Below, piece by piece: positions 46,119-54,497 of a stretch of 57,549 nucleotides of DNA. Source of the stretch: Agathobacter sp. Lineage in GTDB: Bacteria > Bacillota > Clostridia > Lachnospirales > Lachnospiraceae. Positions within the stretch are counted from its first letter, which is position 1, and each line of letters begins with the position of its first letter. The DNA is taken from positions 1-57,549 of the forward strand of contig JALEKN010000063.1 in the NCBI GenBank assembly GCA_022769125.1. Reading direction: 5' to 3'. A program made the translations under genes and the position numbers. Below the pieces are notes generated by a model. The model made no database searches. It was given only the letters and a program-made list of their open reading frames with translations, and had not been told where the DNA came from.

Positions 46119-47224
46119 TTTCTGATTACAACGTCTCCCTCTCCAAGTCCGTCTATGATCTCGGTATAAGAATCACCCTTCATCCCGACCGTCACATTTT
46201 GAATACTCTGCATCCCGTCCGCATTCTCAACAAATACATAGCTCCGGTCATCTGCCGTATAAATACAGGAATTCGGCAGGTACAAGACATCGTGCCGTTC
46301 ATCCAGCACAAGCGTAACATAGCCTCTGGTTCCCACCTCCAACGAGGAATCAATCTCATCTGGTTCCAGATAAACGGTGTAAGTATCTGATGCTGGTTGC
46401 CCCGCAGTGGTATCCACTTCGTCTGATGCCACAATGCGTTTTACCGTTGTATCGTATCCCAGTTCATCATTGATCTGGATATGTACCGCCTGTCCACCCT
46501 CAAACCGATTTCCATATTCCGAATTTTCCAACCGAAACAGACACTCATCGGAATTGATGATACGGTATACCGTAACATCCTCGTCTGACGTGCTTTCTCC
46601 CAATCTTGGCAGAATAAATGTCACCACACCGTCAATTCCGGCATATATCTTACATCCTGCCAACTGTGTCTCAAGTTCCTGGATGCGCAGCTCTATGATT
46701 GTAAGTGTATCGTCATTTGTGTCGGTCGTGTCTGTAAGACTCTGCTTTAGCAATGCTTTCTGGTTCGTCCCCTCAGCCTCGGTCAGAACGCCGGTCTCGA
46801 CCGCCTGTTCGACCTTTGCATAGTCATACGCGTAAAGTTCCTCCGCCTGTGCATTCAGCCGCTCGTAATATTCCTTTTGATAATAATAATTGTCGAGGTC
46901 GGTCTGCAAATCCTCGCTGTAAAGTTCCGCAAGAAGCTGCCCCTTTTTCACTTCATCCCCGACCTTGGCATACACGCTTTCCACTCTGCGTCCCCCGGTC
47001 TCAAAATGAAGCGCTTCCTCCGTGGTCTGTGCATACAAAAAGAAAAGCTTCTGTGTCAGATAGATATTCCCTCGCTCCACTTGGGCCAGATTATAGCCGG
47101 TCTCCTCTACTGCTTCAACTACGACATTCGGGTGTTCGACTGTCTGCTTTGGCAAGACACTGCACCCGCCCGACAATATAGTCCCCGCAAGCACAAATGC
47201 GATCAAACATGTTCCTTTTCTCAC
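46115..47224 (-). CDS. HlyD/MacA-like adaptor lipoprotein
   Basis: A 369-residue lipoprotein with a signal peptide ending in LSGGC. It has one adaptor module: lipoyl halves (RVESVYAKVGDEVKKGQLLAE and AGIDGVVTFILPRLGE) around a coiled coil rich in Tyr, Glu and Gln, then LPNSCIYTADDRSYVFV. I prefer a GTG start at 47224, as GGGGGA lies six bases before it. An ATG pair at 47257/47254 would add 11 residues and cannot be excluded. First gene of the export operon. In Gram-positive systems such adaptors bridge permease and cell wall. Confidence 0.85.
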   Translation of the reverse strand: MRKGTCLIAFVLAGTILSGGCSVLPKQTVEHPNVVVEAVEETGYNLAQVERGNIYLTQKLFFLYAQTTEEALHFETGGRRVESVYAKVGDEVKKGQLLAELYSEDLQTDLDNYYYQKEYYERLNAQAEELYAYDYAKVEQAVETGVLTEAEGTNQKALLKQSLTDTTDTNDDTLTIIELRIQELETQLAGCKIYAGIDGVVTFILPRLGESTSDEDVTVYRIINSDECLFRLENSEYGNRFEGGQAVHIQINDELGYDTTVKRIVASDEVDTTAGQPASDTYTVYLEPDEIDSSLEVGTRGYVTLVLDERHDVLYLPNSCIYTADDRSYVFVENADGMQSIQNVTVGMKGDSYTEIIDGLGEGDVVIRK

Positions 47225-47352
47225 AATAGTTCCCCCATTTTTTCTACCTTTCATCATACCTTATCTCGCTTGCTTTTTAAATAGATTTCTTTGATTTATT
47301 CTTTCTGGTTTTGCCCGACGCACCGGACTTGGGGCATCATGGCTACCTCTAG

Positions 47353-47388
47353 CAAAAAACAGCCGGCATATTCTCTATGCCGGCTGTT
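47353..47388 (-). terminator. Terminator after the (p)ppGpp synthetase gene
   Basis: A perfect 13-bp stem AACAGCCGGCATA with loop of five, then T6 on the minus strand. Confidence 0.92.
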
Positions 47389-47433
47389 CCCATTATCAAA
47401 TCTATTCTATTCCCATATTCCTGCCTATGCTTC

Positions 47434-48264
47434 CTACCACTGCTCCGATCCAAAGTCCCCGGCAATTTCCTGCATCTGTGCATCCGCCTGTGCCATCAGA
47501 TCTGCACAATTCTTAAGCTTATCCTGCAGTTCTTCGGAAAATACCCGATCCTTTTTATAGCGCAGCTGATGCTCCGTGCTCGCCCAGAAATCCATTGCTA
47601 TCGTCCGTATCTGTATCTCTACAGGAATAGACCGTGAAGCCTCTGCAAAATCCACTCGGACTGCCGCGATCAGATGAAGGCTCCGGTACCCGTTCGGCTT
47701 TGGCTGGCGGATATAATCCTTAACTTCAATCACTTCAATATCCCGCTGCTTCACCAGCATACGAGCCACATAGTACACATCCTCGATAAACGGGCAGACT
47801 ACACGGACTCCTGCAATATCATGCACATTTTTAAGAAGAGAGCTGACCGTCATTGGCACTCCCTTCTTATGCATCTTGTATATAATACTCTCCTTCGACT
47901 TGATTCTGCTGGATATTGTTGAAATCGGATTGCGGTCATTGTTGAACTGAAACTCGCCCTTTAAGATATTGAGCTTTGCAACCAACTGCTGCACGGCTGC
48001 CTCATGGATATAAAGCAGCTTGCGATATTGCAGATCCATATCCAGATACTCAACTGTCTGTGGCAGATAGACATCATTCTTGTTTTCTGGTCCTATATTT
48101 TCTTGCGACATCTGCGTTCTCTGGAACTCCGTGGCTTCCTGCACCAGCTGTTCCGTCGTGGGCTGTACCGACCTGCCTGTGTTTTCCGATCCCTGTGCCG
48201 CATCCTCTGTTCTTTGATATTCAATTACTGTGTTGATCTTCATTTGTTCTTCCATAGCTTCCAT
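47434..48264 (-). CDS. Small (p)ppGpp synthetase (GTP pyrophosphokinase family)
   Basis: A RelA/SpoT-type synthetase without hydrolase or TGS/ACT domains. The core (about 85-265) shows SRIKSKESIIYKMHKKG, DIAGVRVVCPFIEDVY, PNGYRSLHLI and VEIQIRTIAMDFWASTEHQ. It makes (p)ppGpp from ATP and GTP or GDP, probably in stress. The core is preceded by about 75 polar residues rich in Gln and Glu, longer than in typical RelQ/RelP. The start is uncertain: ATGs at 48264, 48255 and 48243 are all in frame, and only the last two have a partial GGAAG. It is flanked by terminators, so transcribed alone. Confidence 0.9.
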   Translation of the reverse strand: MEAMEEQMKINTVIEYQRTEDAAQGSENTGRSVQPTTEQLVQEATEFQRTQMSQENIGPENKNDVYLPQTVEYLDMDLQYRKLLYIHEAAVQQLVAKLNILKGEFQFNNDRNPISTISSRIKSKESIIYKMHKKGVPMTVSSLLKNVHDIAGVRVVCPFIEDVYYVARMLVKQRDIEVIEVKDYIRQPKPNGYRSLHLIAAVRVDFAEASRSIPVEIQIRTIAMDFWASTEHQLRYKKDRVFSEELQDKLKNCADLMAQADAQMQEIAGDFGSEQW

Positions 48265-48336
48265 TATATACCATCGGAGCTTAAAAAGAATAAACATTCC
48301 ATGAAAGAATTCTTAAAAAATATTTTGGTATGTTAA

Positions 48337-48364
48337 AAGCGCTCATCCATCAGGATGAGCGCTT
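48337..48364 (-). terminator. Terminator of the purine gene pair
   Basis: A perfect 12-bp stem AAGCGCTCATCC with loop of four, followed by T4 on the minus strand. Confidence 0.8.
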
Positions 48365-48400
48365 AATTAAACTTCCCTATTAAGATAGTTCACTATGAAA

Positions 48401-49579
48401 TTAGTGATGGAACAAACGCAGTCCGGTAAAGCTCATGACCATATCGTGCTTGTCGCAAGTAGCGATTACCTGATCGTCGCGGATAGATCCGCCCGGCTGT
48501 GCAACATATTTTACGCCGCTCTTGAATGCACGCTCGATGTTGTCACCGAATGGGAAAAATGCATCGGAGCCAAGTGCAACATCGGTGTTTTTGTCAAGCC
48601 ATGCACGCTTTTCCTCTGCGGTAAACACATCAGGCTTAACCTTGAAATACTTCTGCCACTCGCCCTCAGCGAGAACATCCATGTAATCCTCACCCATGTA
48701 AAGATCGATGGTATTGTCACGGTCTGCACGCTTGATATCATCCACGAAAGGAAGTCCAAGTACCTGCGGAGACTGACGCAGCCACCAATTGTCTGCCTTT
48801 GAGCCTGCAAGTCTGGTGCAATGGATACGGGACTGCTGTCCTGCTCCGATACCGATCGCCTGTCCACCCTTGACGAAGCATACAGAATTGGACTGTGTAT
48901 ACTTTAAGGTGATCATCGCGATCGCAAGATCCATCTTTGCCTGCTCCGGCAAATCCTTGTTCTTGGTCACAACATTGCTAAAGAACTTGTCATCGATCAC
49001 CAGCTCATTTCTTCCCTGCTCGAAAGTGATTCCAAATACTTCTTTGTGCTCGATCGGTGCCGGCTCGTAGTCTGGATCAATCTCAATGATGCAGTAATTG
49101 CCCTTCTTTTTCTCCTTTAAGATAGCAAGTGCCTCATCGGTGTATCCCGGTGCGATGATACCGTCGGATACCTCGCGCTTGATAACGGTTGCTGTGCTTG
49201 CATCGCACACATCGGAAAGTGAGATAAAATCTCCGAAGGAGGACATACGGTCTGCGCCTCTTGCGCGGATATACGCATTTGCCAGCGGAGTGAACTCAAT
49301 ATCCAGATCATCTACCCAGTAAATCTTCTTCTCAACATCGCTGAGTGGAAGTCCCACTGCTGCACCAGCCGGTGAAACATGCTTAAATGAGGTTGCTGCT
49401 GCAAGTCCGGTCGCTCTCTTTAACTCGCGCACAAGCTGCCAGCCGTTAAAAGCGTCCAGGAAATTGATATATCCGGCTCTGCCGTTTAACACTTTGATTG
49501 GAAGCTCTCCATCCTGCATATAAATGCGTGATGGCTTCTGATTTGGGTTACATCCATATTTTAATTCATATTCCTGCAT
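48401..49579 (-). CDS. purH: AICAR formyltransferase (PurH transformylase half only)
   Basis: A 392-residue protein matching the transformylase domain of bifunctional PurH, without the N-terminal IMP cyclohydrolase domain. ELKYGCNPNQKPS, KVLNGRAGYINFLDAFN, ATSFKHVSPAGAAVG and the C-terminal PGGSIRDD are conserved blocks; Lys and His in SFKHVSPAG belong to the active site. It uses 10-formyl-THF to make FAICAR. The missing cyclohydrolase is supplied by the PurO gene just upstream (21-base gap). Both follow a ZTP riboswitch. Confidence 0.95.
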   Translation of the reverse strand: MQEYELKYGCNPNQKPSRIYMQDGELPIKVLNGRAGYINFLDAFNGWQLVRELKRATGLAAATSFKHVSPAGAAVGLPLSDVEKKIYWVDDLDIEFTPLANAYIRARGADRMSSFGDFISLSDVCDASTATVIKREVSDGIIAPGYTDEALAILKEKKKGNYCIIEIDPDYEPAPIEHKEVFGITFEQGRNELVIDDKFFSNVVTKNKDLPEQAKMDLAIAMITLKYTQSNSVCFVKGGQAIGIGAGQQSRIHCTRLAGSKADNWWLRQSPQVLGLPFVDDIKRADRDNTIDLYMGEDYMDVLAEGEWQKYFKVKPDVFTAEEKRAWLDKNTDVALGSDAFFPFGDNIERAFKSGVKYVAQPGGSIRDDQVIATCDKHDMVMSFTGLRLFHH

Positions 49580-49600
49580 GATCTTCTCTCCTTATCTGAC

Positions 49601-50317
49601 TTAGCGAACGTTCTTATTTACAATTCTGCTCTCGTATTTTCCGGTTTCGATATCAATAAAACGCACGAACAGAGAAACCTTATTCTCCTCGTTCAAATTG
49701 TCCCATACGAGCTTGGTAAAGCTGTCGATGTCTCCATCAATATCCACCCCGGCCGGCTCTCCTTCAAAGCTTGGAAGCGGGTTGCCATCGCCCATGTAAG
49801 TGTGGATAAAACGTCCCTCGCCTGCAAGCGGGTTCTCATAAGCAAATGTATAACGGTTGCAGGAGTCCGGATTACCGTTGTTGCTCTTTAAAATAGACAT
49901 TGCATAATTGTACTTTCCATCTTCAATGTGCATGATTCCTGAGATACGCGGGGTAAAATTCGGAGCATCCGGCTCAAATTCACGGGTTCTCAAAGACTGC
50001 TCGAAGGTCATCTGACGATCCATCAGATCATAGATCGTATCGGTCTGGTCACCGTTGGTCACGATCGTTTTATTTCCAAGAACACGAACCGGCGCGTAGA
50101 TGATCAGGCTCGGATCAACCAGCTTCGACGGATCAAATGCCTCGGTGCGGATTCCCTCTCCATCCTCTACAAATACACGATTGCGGCTGTTCTCGCTTCT
50201 TCCCATGATAAAATAAGCGGTAACGGCTTTCTTTCCGTCCTTGGAACGTCCGATCACGATTCCTCTGCCCGGATAAGTAGTAGCTGACAACTCTGCTGCA
50301 AGTGACTGCAATTTCAT
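49601..50317 (-). CDS. purO: IMP cyclohydrolase, PurO type
   Basis: A 238-residue enzyme of the archaeal-type PurO family, closing FAICAR to IMP. Recognisable stretches are TTYPGRGIVIGRS, AVTAYFIMGRSENSRNRVF and NYAMSILKSNNGNPDSCNRY. The frame extends 19 codons upstream, but AGGAGG seven bases before the ATG at 50317 fixes the start MKLQSLAAEL. It pairs with the stand-alone AICAR formyltransferase, so the two replace bifunctional PurH. The riboswitch upstream senses the substrate branch of the same reactions. Confidence 0.93.
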   Translation of the reverse strand: MKLQSLAAELSATTYPGRGIVIGRSKDGKKAVTAYFIMGRSENSRNRVFVEDGEGIRTEAFDPSKLVDPSLIIYAPVRVLGNKTIVTNGDQTDTIYDLMDRQMTFEQSLRTREFEPDAPNFTPRISGIMHIEDGKYNYAMSILKSNNGNPDSCNRYTFAYENPLAGEGRFIHTYMGDGNPLPSFEGEPAGVDIDGDIDSFTKLVWDNLNEENKVSLFVRFIDIETGKYESRIVNKNVR

Positions 50318-50372
50318 GTTTTTTCCTCCTTGTGAAAACCTGCCTGTGCTCTCTTTTTGTACATCTGGGTAC

Positions 50373-50462
50373 AAAAAAAGCCAACTCCCCCAGGCATCGC
50401 CCAGACGGTCGGCATTCTCTCGTTATACTCCATGTGGTTATTCCACTTCCGCCAGTCATATA
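50373..50462 (-). ncRNA. ZTP/ZMP riboswitch (pfl motif) with terminator
   Basis: On the minus strand, from about 50462, a GACTGGCGGAAG box and GTGGAATAACCAC stem are followed by the conserved GCCGACCGTCTGGGC (50413-50399). These are the hallmarks of the pfl/ZTP aptamer. The same 3' block pairs with GCCTGGGGGAGTTGGC to form a terminator ending in T7 (to 50373), the usual arrangement for this riboswitch. ZMP (AICAR) or ZTP binding should block the terminator and turn on purO and the formyltransferase. Directly after the U-tract a second stem, TTTTTGTAC-N6-GTACAAAAA (50354-50377), overlaps it. Confidence 0.92.
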
Positions 50463-50470
50463 ACAAAATA

Positions 50471-50500
50471 ATTTAACCACGGAAGTGGAAGTTTTGTCAA
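50471..50500 (-). promoter_or_regulatory. Predicted promoter of the purO operon
   Basis: TTGACA, 18-base spacer, TTAAAT on the minus strand, directly upstream of the riboswitch. It lies nine bases beyond the end of the C69 dipeptidase gene. Confidence 0.6.
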
Positions 50501-50508
50501 GGGGTGTT

Positions 50509-51972
50509 TTAATTGTCACCCCGGTTGTACCCGTTTTTCATGTGGATGCTTGCGTCATGCAGAACCTTGTTTAAGGTATCGATGGTTTTCTTCTTTGCCA
50601 TCTTGCAGATTTCCTCATTCGCCTCGGCAGAAAGTGTATAGTCCCCTGCCTCAGCCATTTTCTTATCGTATTCCTTTACAAGCCGTCTGCCCTCCGCAGC
50701 TACTGCATTCTGATACCGCTCCACAAACGGGATGCTGCTTGCATAGTTTGCGTCTGCGAGCGCACCGATCAGGCGGCTGCCCCAATACAGGTTCTCCGTT
50801 GATGTGTCGAGTGTCACATCGTTTATGTATTTTGGAAGCTTTGTCACATTCGTGTACACCGGAATAATTGCGCCAAATGCGGTGGAACCATAGCAGATCC
50901 ACTCCAATCCCTGCAATGCCTGCGGCACATTATCGCGGATCTGGCAGATGGAGGTAACACCAGTGCGGTTGATTCCGATGGAGCGGTACTTTCCCCTCAC
51001 TCCGGTATCTTGACTAGTGTACGGGTTAAACGCAGTCCCCTGATAATAGGAAGAAAGCATGTATTTTACATCCTCGATCGTGACCTTTTTATCCGGGACA
51101 AAAGACCAAGGGATATTGTCACTTTCCGGTGTAAAATCGGCATTTTCTCCTTCCCACTTATACTGTGAAGGAGCAAGGTAACGTCCCATGAACCATGCTC
51201 GCGGTGTATTGTATATGTGATCCATATCGGAATGGGAGCCAAACACATAGCGAGGATTGAATTTGCCCTCTTTGTTGAGGTTTAAATCGTTCTCCTCCAT
51301 GAACTCCTTTAAATCCTTCGAGCACATATATTCCTTCTGCTCTCCGTAAGCATCCTCAAAGTCAAAATAGTCCATCCCGAACTGGTTCGGATTGACCACG
51401 CACTCATCGTCTTTTACCCTTCTTGCCATCCAGTGATGACCACCGATCGTCTCCAGCCACCAGACCTCATTGACATCGTTAAACGCGATACCGTTTGACT
51501 CGTATGTACCGTACTGCTCCAGCAATGATGCAAGACGGACGACACCTTCTCTTGCAGTGTGGATATACGGAAGAACCAGAACGACAATGTCCTCCTCCCC
51601 GATTCCTCCGATCTTATCCTTTTCGCCCCGCTTCTTGGCTTTTTCATACGTCACCATCGGATCTGCTGCCAGCACGCGCGGATTCGTCGTGATCGTCTCC
51701 GTTGCTGTCATTCCGACGTTTACTTCGTTAATTCCGGTTGCAGCCCAGATTCCATCCTTTTTGTCCACACTCGGACAGGAAGTGTAGCGCATCGGGTTAT
51801 CCGGCAGCTCGATCTCTACATGTGACAGCGCACTTTTGTATTTTCTTGGCTGCTTTTTCGGCTCCACGACCACCATCTTTTTCACATCAAAAAATCCATC
51901 ATCGGTTCTTGCGATCATGGTTGAGTTGTCATTGGTCGCTCTTTTTCCTACTAATACTGTTGTACAAGGCAT
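50509..51972 (-). CDS. C69-family dipeptidase
   Basis: A 487-residue Ntn-hydrolase of peptidase family C69 (PepD/dipeptidase A). The N-terminus MPCTTVLVGKRATNDNSTM carries the catalytic Cys3, which becomes N-terminal only if Met-Pro is trimmed. ARTDDGFFD and WWLETIGGHHWMARRV are conserved. There is no signal peptide, so it acts in the cytoplasm on imported dipeptides. GGAGG precedes the ATG. It has its own promoter and divergent neighbours. Confidence 0.93.
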   Translation of the reverse strand: MPCTTVLVGKRATNDNSTMIARTDDGFFDVKKMVVVEPKKQPRKYKSALSHVEIELPDNPMRYTSCPSVDKKDGIWAATGINEVNVGMTATETITTNPRVLAADPMVTYEKAKKRGEKDKIGGIGEEDIVVLVLPYIHTAREGVVRLASLLEQYGTYESNGIAFNDVNEVWWLETIGGHHWMARRVKDDECVVNPNQFGMDYFDFEDAYGEQKEYMCSKDLKEFMEENDLNLNKEGKFNPRYVFGSHSDMDHIYNTPRAWFMGRYLAPSQYKWEGENADFTPESDNIPWSFVPDKKVTIEDVKYMLSSYYQGTAFNPYTSQDTGVRGKYRSIGINRTGVTSICQIRDNVPQALQGLEWICYGSTAFGAIIPVYTNVTKLPKYINDVTLDTSTENLYWGSRLIGALADANYASSIPFVERYQNAVAAEGRRLVKEYDKKMAEAGDYTLSAEANEEICKMAKKKTIDTLNKVLHDASIHMKNGYNRGDN

Positions 51973-52055
51973 ATCTATTTCCTCCGAATTATAAGTTACT
52001 CTTTTGGTGTCCGCGTGGAGTAGCCCCGCGCATTTTCGACATCTTCTTTTAAGAT

Positions 52056-52084
52056 ATACTAACTTCTATAAAATATTATGTCAA
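52056..52084 (-). promoter_or_regulatory. Predicted promoter of the C69 dipeptidase
   Basis: TTGACA, 17-base spacer, TAGTAT on the minus strand, about 85 bases before the start. The leader holds a GC-rich imperfect hairpin around 52013-52042. Confidence 0.7.
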
Positions 52085-52137
52085 TATCGCCAAATGATAA
52101 CTCCGGAGGCGTATCTGAATGAAAATGCGTAAATGTG

Positions 52138-52166
52138 ATGACAGGACTGTCCAGACGCTCTATAAT
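52138..52166 (+). promoter_or_regulatory. Predicted promoter of the GNAT gene
   Basis: ATGACA, 17-base spacer, TATAAT, 42 bases before the ATG at 52209. Confidence 0.65.
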
Positions 52167-52208
52167 GTTAAAATGATATATGGGAAATTTTAAAGGGAGA
52201 TGATCAAC

Positions 52209-52679
52209 ATGCAGTATGAATTAGAAAATCACATTATGACAGAAAACGAAAAACAGATCGTTTGTTCATGGAAATATTCAAATGAATATGCGCTTTACAA
52301 TCTTCCATCATACGATGAAATGAAAGCCCAAAAGTTAGGCTTTATGAACCCTGATTCTGCAAACAATTATTATTCGTTTTACGATCATGATATATATGTT
52401 GGATTCGTTAATATTTTAGAAGAAGCCGAGGAGGTATTTATTGGGATTGGAACAAATCCCGATTGCTGCAATAAGGGATATGGACAGCAGATGTTACAAA
52501 TCGCGTATGAAATTTCCAAAAAGCTATACCCCAAAAAGCCACTGTATTTAGAAGTCCGGGACTGGAATAAGCGTGCTATCCGCTGTTATGAAAAAGCCGG
52601 ATTTGTAATTGATGGCTCGCCATACCAACTTGAAACCAGCATCGGATTGGGAACATTTTATAGAATGACAAAGAAATAA
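52209..52679 (+). CDS. GNAT family N-acetyltransferase
   Basis: A 156-residue acetyltransferase of the RimI-like group. The acetyl-CoA loop NPDCCNKGYGQQML and the terminal LEVRDWNKRAIRCYEKAGF are clear. I chose the second ATG (52209), nine bases after AAAGGGAG; the first ATG abuts that motif. Its base composition is more AT-rich than its neighbours, which could mean later acquisition. Substrate unknown. Own promoter. Confidence 0.85.
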   Translation: MQYELENHIMTENEKQIVCSWKYSNEYALYNLPSYDEMKAQKLGFMNPDSANNYYSFYDHDIYVGFVNILEEAEEVFIGIGTNPDCCNKGYGQQMLQIAYEISKKLYPKKPLYLEVRDWNKRAIRCYEKAGFVIDGSPYQLETSIGLGTFYRMTKK

Positions 52680-52717
52680 CGGACGATAATAATAGCCTGC
52701 CACCGCCGCAAAACTGC

Positions 52718-52746
52718 TTGACAGAAAGATAGGTCATGGCTATAAT
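52718..52746 (+). promoter_or_regulatory. Consensus sigma-A promoter for the MATE gene
   Basis: A perfect TTGACA, 17-base spacer, TATAAT. The start point is expected near 52753, giving a leader of about 105 bases. Confidence 0.88.
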
Positions 52747-52756
52747 GACTGATATG

Positions 52757-52836
52757 CTCGGAGGGCGAGTTGTTCAGAGAAGCAACAGCCGGATAAGAGG
52801 CAGATTGAGATATCTGTTTCTTATCCGGCTATTTTT
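52757..52836 (+). terminator. Structured leader with terminator before the MATE gene
   Basis: Three successive hairpins follow the promoter: CTCG-GAGGG-CGAG (52757-52769), GTTGTT-CAGAGA-AGCAAC (52769-52786) and a 12-bp stem AGCCGGATAAGA (52787-52830) followed by ATTTTTT. The last is an intrinsic terminator placed 22 bases before the MATE start, after a consensus promoter. This suggests attenuation by a ligand, a protein or ribosome stalling. An ATG at 52754, near the predicted start point, opens a frame that runs without stop into the MATE gene. Confidence 0.7.
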
Positions 52837-52858
52837 TATGCAAAGGGAGGAATATCAA

Positions 52859-54178
52859 ATGGATTTTCTGAATGGAAAAATCAAACTAATGTACCTCAAA
52901 TATCTGTCTGCGGCATTTGGCAGTGCCCTGATCACATCCGTTTATTCTATTGTGGATACCGCAATGGTCGGACAGTATCACGGACCGCAGGGAACAGCCG
53001 CACTTGCAGTCGTTGCGCCGGTCTGGAATATCATATACAGTCTTGGACTGCTGATGGGTATCGGAGGCAGTGTAATTTTTAGTATGAAATGCGGCAGCAA
53101 AAAGGGTGATGGCAGCGAAAACCAATACTTCACAGCCGCGGTAATCGGCGCAGTAATCTTATCTGTTCTGGCATGGAGCGGAGTTATATGCTTTGAACGC
53201 CCGATCCTTACCTTTTTCGGCGCGGATGAATCGCTGCTTGTAATGGCGCAGCGATATATGCGTCCAATTAAATATGTGTTTCCGCTGTTCCTGTTCAACC
53301 AAATGCTGGCGGCTTTTCTGCGGAATGCCAAAAATCCGGGGCTTGCTACCCTCGGCGTACTGTCCGGCGGTCTTTTCAATATCTTTGGCGATTACTTTTT
53401 TGTATTTTCCTGCGATATGGGTATCTATGGTGCAGGTCTTGCAACTGCCATCGGTTCTGGCATTTCGTTTCTTGTGATGATGACTCATTTTTTCAGCCGC
53501 AAAAATACACTCCGGCTGACGAAACCGGAAGGACTCTTCCGAAAGTTCCGGGAGATTTCCGTTACCGGTTTTTCCACATTCTTTATTGATGTGGCAATGG
53601 GCATCCTGACAGTGCTGTTTAACCGCCAGATCATGAAATACCTTGGCGCAAACGCATTGGCGATCTATGGACCGATCATTCAGGTCAGCACCTTTGTGCA
53701 GTGCTGCGCATACAGCGTTGGGCAGGCAGCCCAGCCGATCATTTCCACCAATTTTGGTGCGGGAAAAGGCGCGCGTATCAAGGAAACGCTCCGGCTGGCA
53801 TTGTGGACAACAACGTTCTTCGGAATTTTCTGGACAGTTCTCAGTATGGCATGTCCGAACGTTTATATCCGCATTTTTATGGCACCTACCCCGGAAATAC
53901 TAGCTATAGCACCTGCCATCATCCGAACCTACGCACTGTCATTTTTGCTGTTGCCGTTTAATATCTTCTCTACCTATTATTTTCAGGCGATTATGAAGTC
54001 AAAGGCAGCATTCATTGTATCGGTCGCGCGTGGACTTATCATCAGCGGCATCCTAATCATGGTTCTGCCTGTTCTGACCGGGGCAAATTCCCTATGGTTT
54101 GCAATGCCGATCACCGAGTTCCTGGTTATGATCTACGCGGCTACAACAATCCGCAAATACACAAGAGCGCTGTCGTAA
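52859..54178 (+). CDS. MATE family efflux transporter
   Basis: A 439-residue exporter with 12 predicted helices in two homologous halves. MVGQYHGPQGTAALAVVAPVW and AAQPIISTNFGAGKGARIKE are typical family blocks. The start is the ATG at 52859 with GGGAGG ten bases upstream; the frame is open 41 codons further through the leader hairpins. Family members export cationic drugs or metabolites with Na+ or H+. The terminator in its leader suggests induced expression. Confidence 0.93.
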   Translation: MDFLNGKIKLMYLKYLSAAFGSALITSVYSIVDTAMVGQYHGPQGTAALAVVAPVWNIIYSLGLLMGIGGSVIFSMKCGSKKGDGSENQYFTAAVIGAVILSVLAWSGVICFERPILTFFGADESLLVMAQRYMRPIKYVFPLFLFNQMLAAFLRNAKNPGLATLGVLSGGLFNIFGDYFFVFSCDMGIYGAGLATAIGSGISFLVMMTHFFSRKNTLRLTKPEGLFRKFREISVTGFSTFFIDVAMGILTVLFNRQIMKYLGANALAIYGPIIQVSTFVQCCAYSVGQAAQPIISTNFGAGKGARIKETLRLALWTTTFFGIFWTVLSMACPNVYIRIFMAPTPEILAIAPAIIRTYALSFLLLPFNIFSTYYFQAIMKSKAAFIVSVARGLIISGILIMVLPVLTGANSLWFAMPITEFLVMIYAATTIRKYTRALS

Positions 54179-54423
54179 TGTGTGATTGAAGATTAGCCGG
54201 AAAAATTGTTTGGAAAAACGATTGAAGGATGGTAAAATCACATTAGAAGAATTTCGAAAACTGCTCATAACATTTTCGAATTTAGAAAATTATATTTCCG
54301 AGAAGGACGAATACGTCAAGCAGGAGGTAGCAAGTATGGGTGATAAAGATTACATCTGCTGGTCAGACCGCATTGAATTAAAAGCAAAGGCAGAAAGCAT
54401 TGCTGCATTTGAGGAAGAAATAG
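54179..54423. other. Intergenic stretch without convincing gene
   Basis: The space between the MATE and PFL genes. A plus frame opens with TTG at 54186 and codes about 80 plausible residues (LKDGKITLEEFRKLL, then ELKAKAESIAAFEEE). It has no ribosome binding site, then runs through the terminator and antisense into the PFL gene. It may be the remnant of a decayed gene, but I recognise no family. Confidence 0.4.
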
Positions 54424-54474
54424 AAAAAGGAGCCACCACTTTGACAAATAAATTTGTCACGCGGTGTCTCCTTT
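54424..54474 (-). terminator. Terminator after the PFL-family gene
   Basis: A long interrupted stem: AAAGGAG, CACC and TGACAAAT pair with ATTTGTCA, GGTG and CTCCTTT. It is followed by T5 on the minus strand. It can serve convergent transcripts. Confidence 0.8.
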
Positions 54475-54497
54475 CTTATTTTCATCGCTTATGCGCG

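Noticed and set aside
47289-47345. GC-rich imperfect inverted repeat upstream of the first adaptor gene, possible MerR-type operator
   Set aside because: Only short arms pair and no promoter with a long spacer is visible.
52736-54178. MATE protein of 480 residues from the first in-frame start
   Set aside because: The extra 41 codons cross the -10 box and the terminator hairpin; GGGAGG before 52859 marks the real start.
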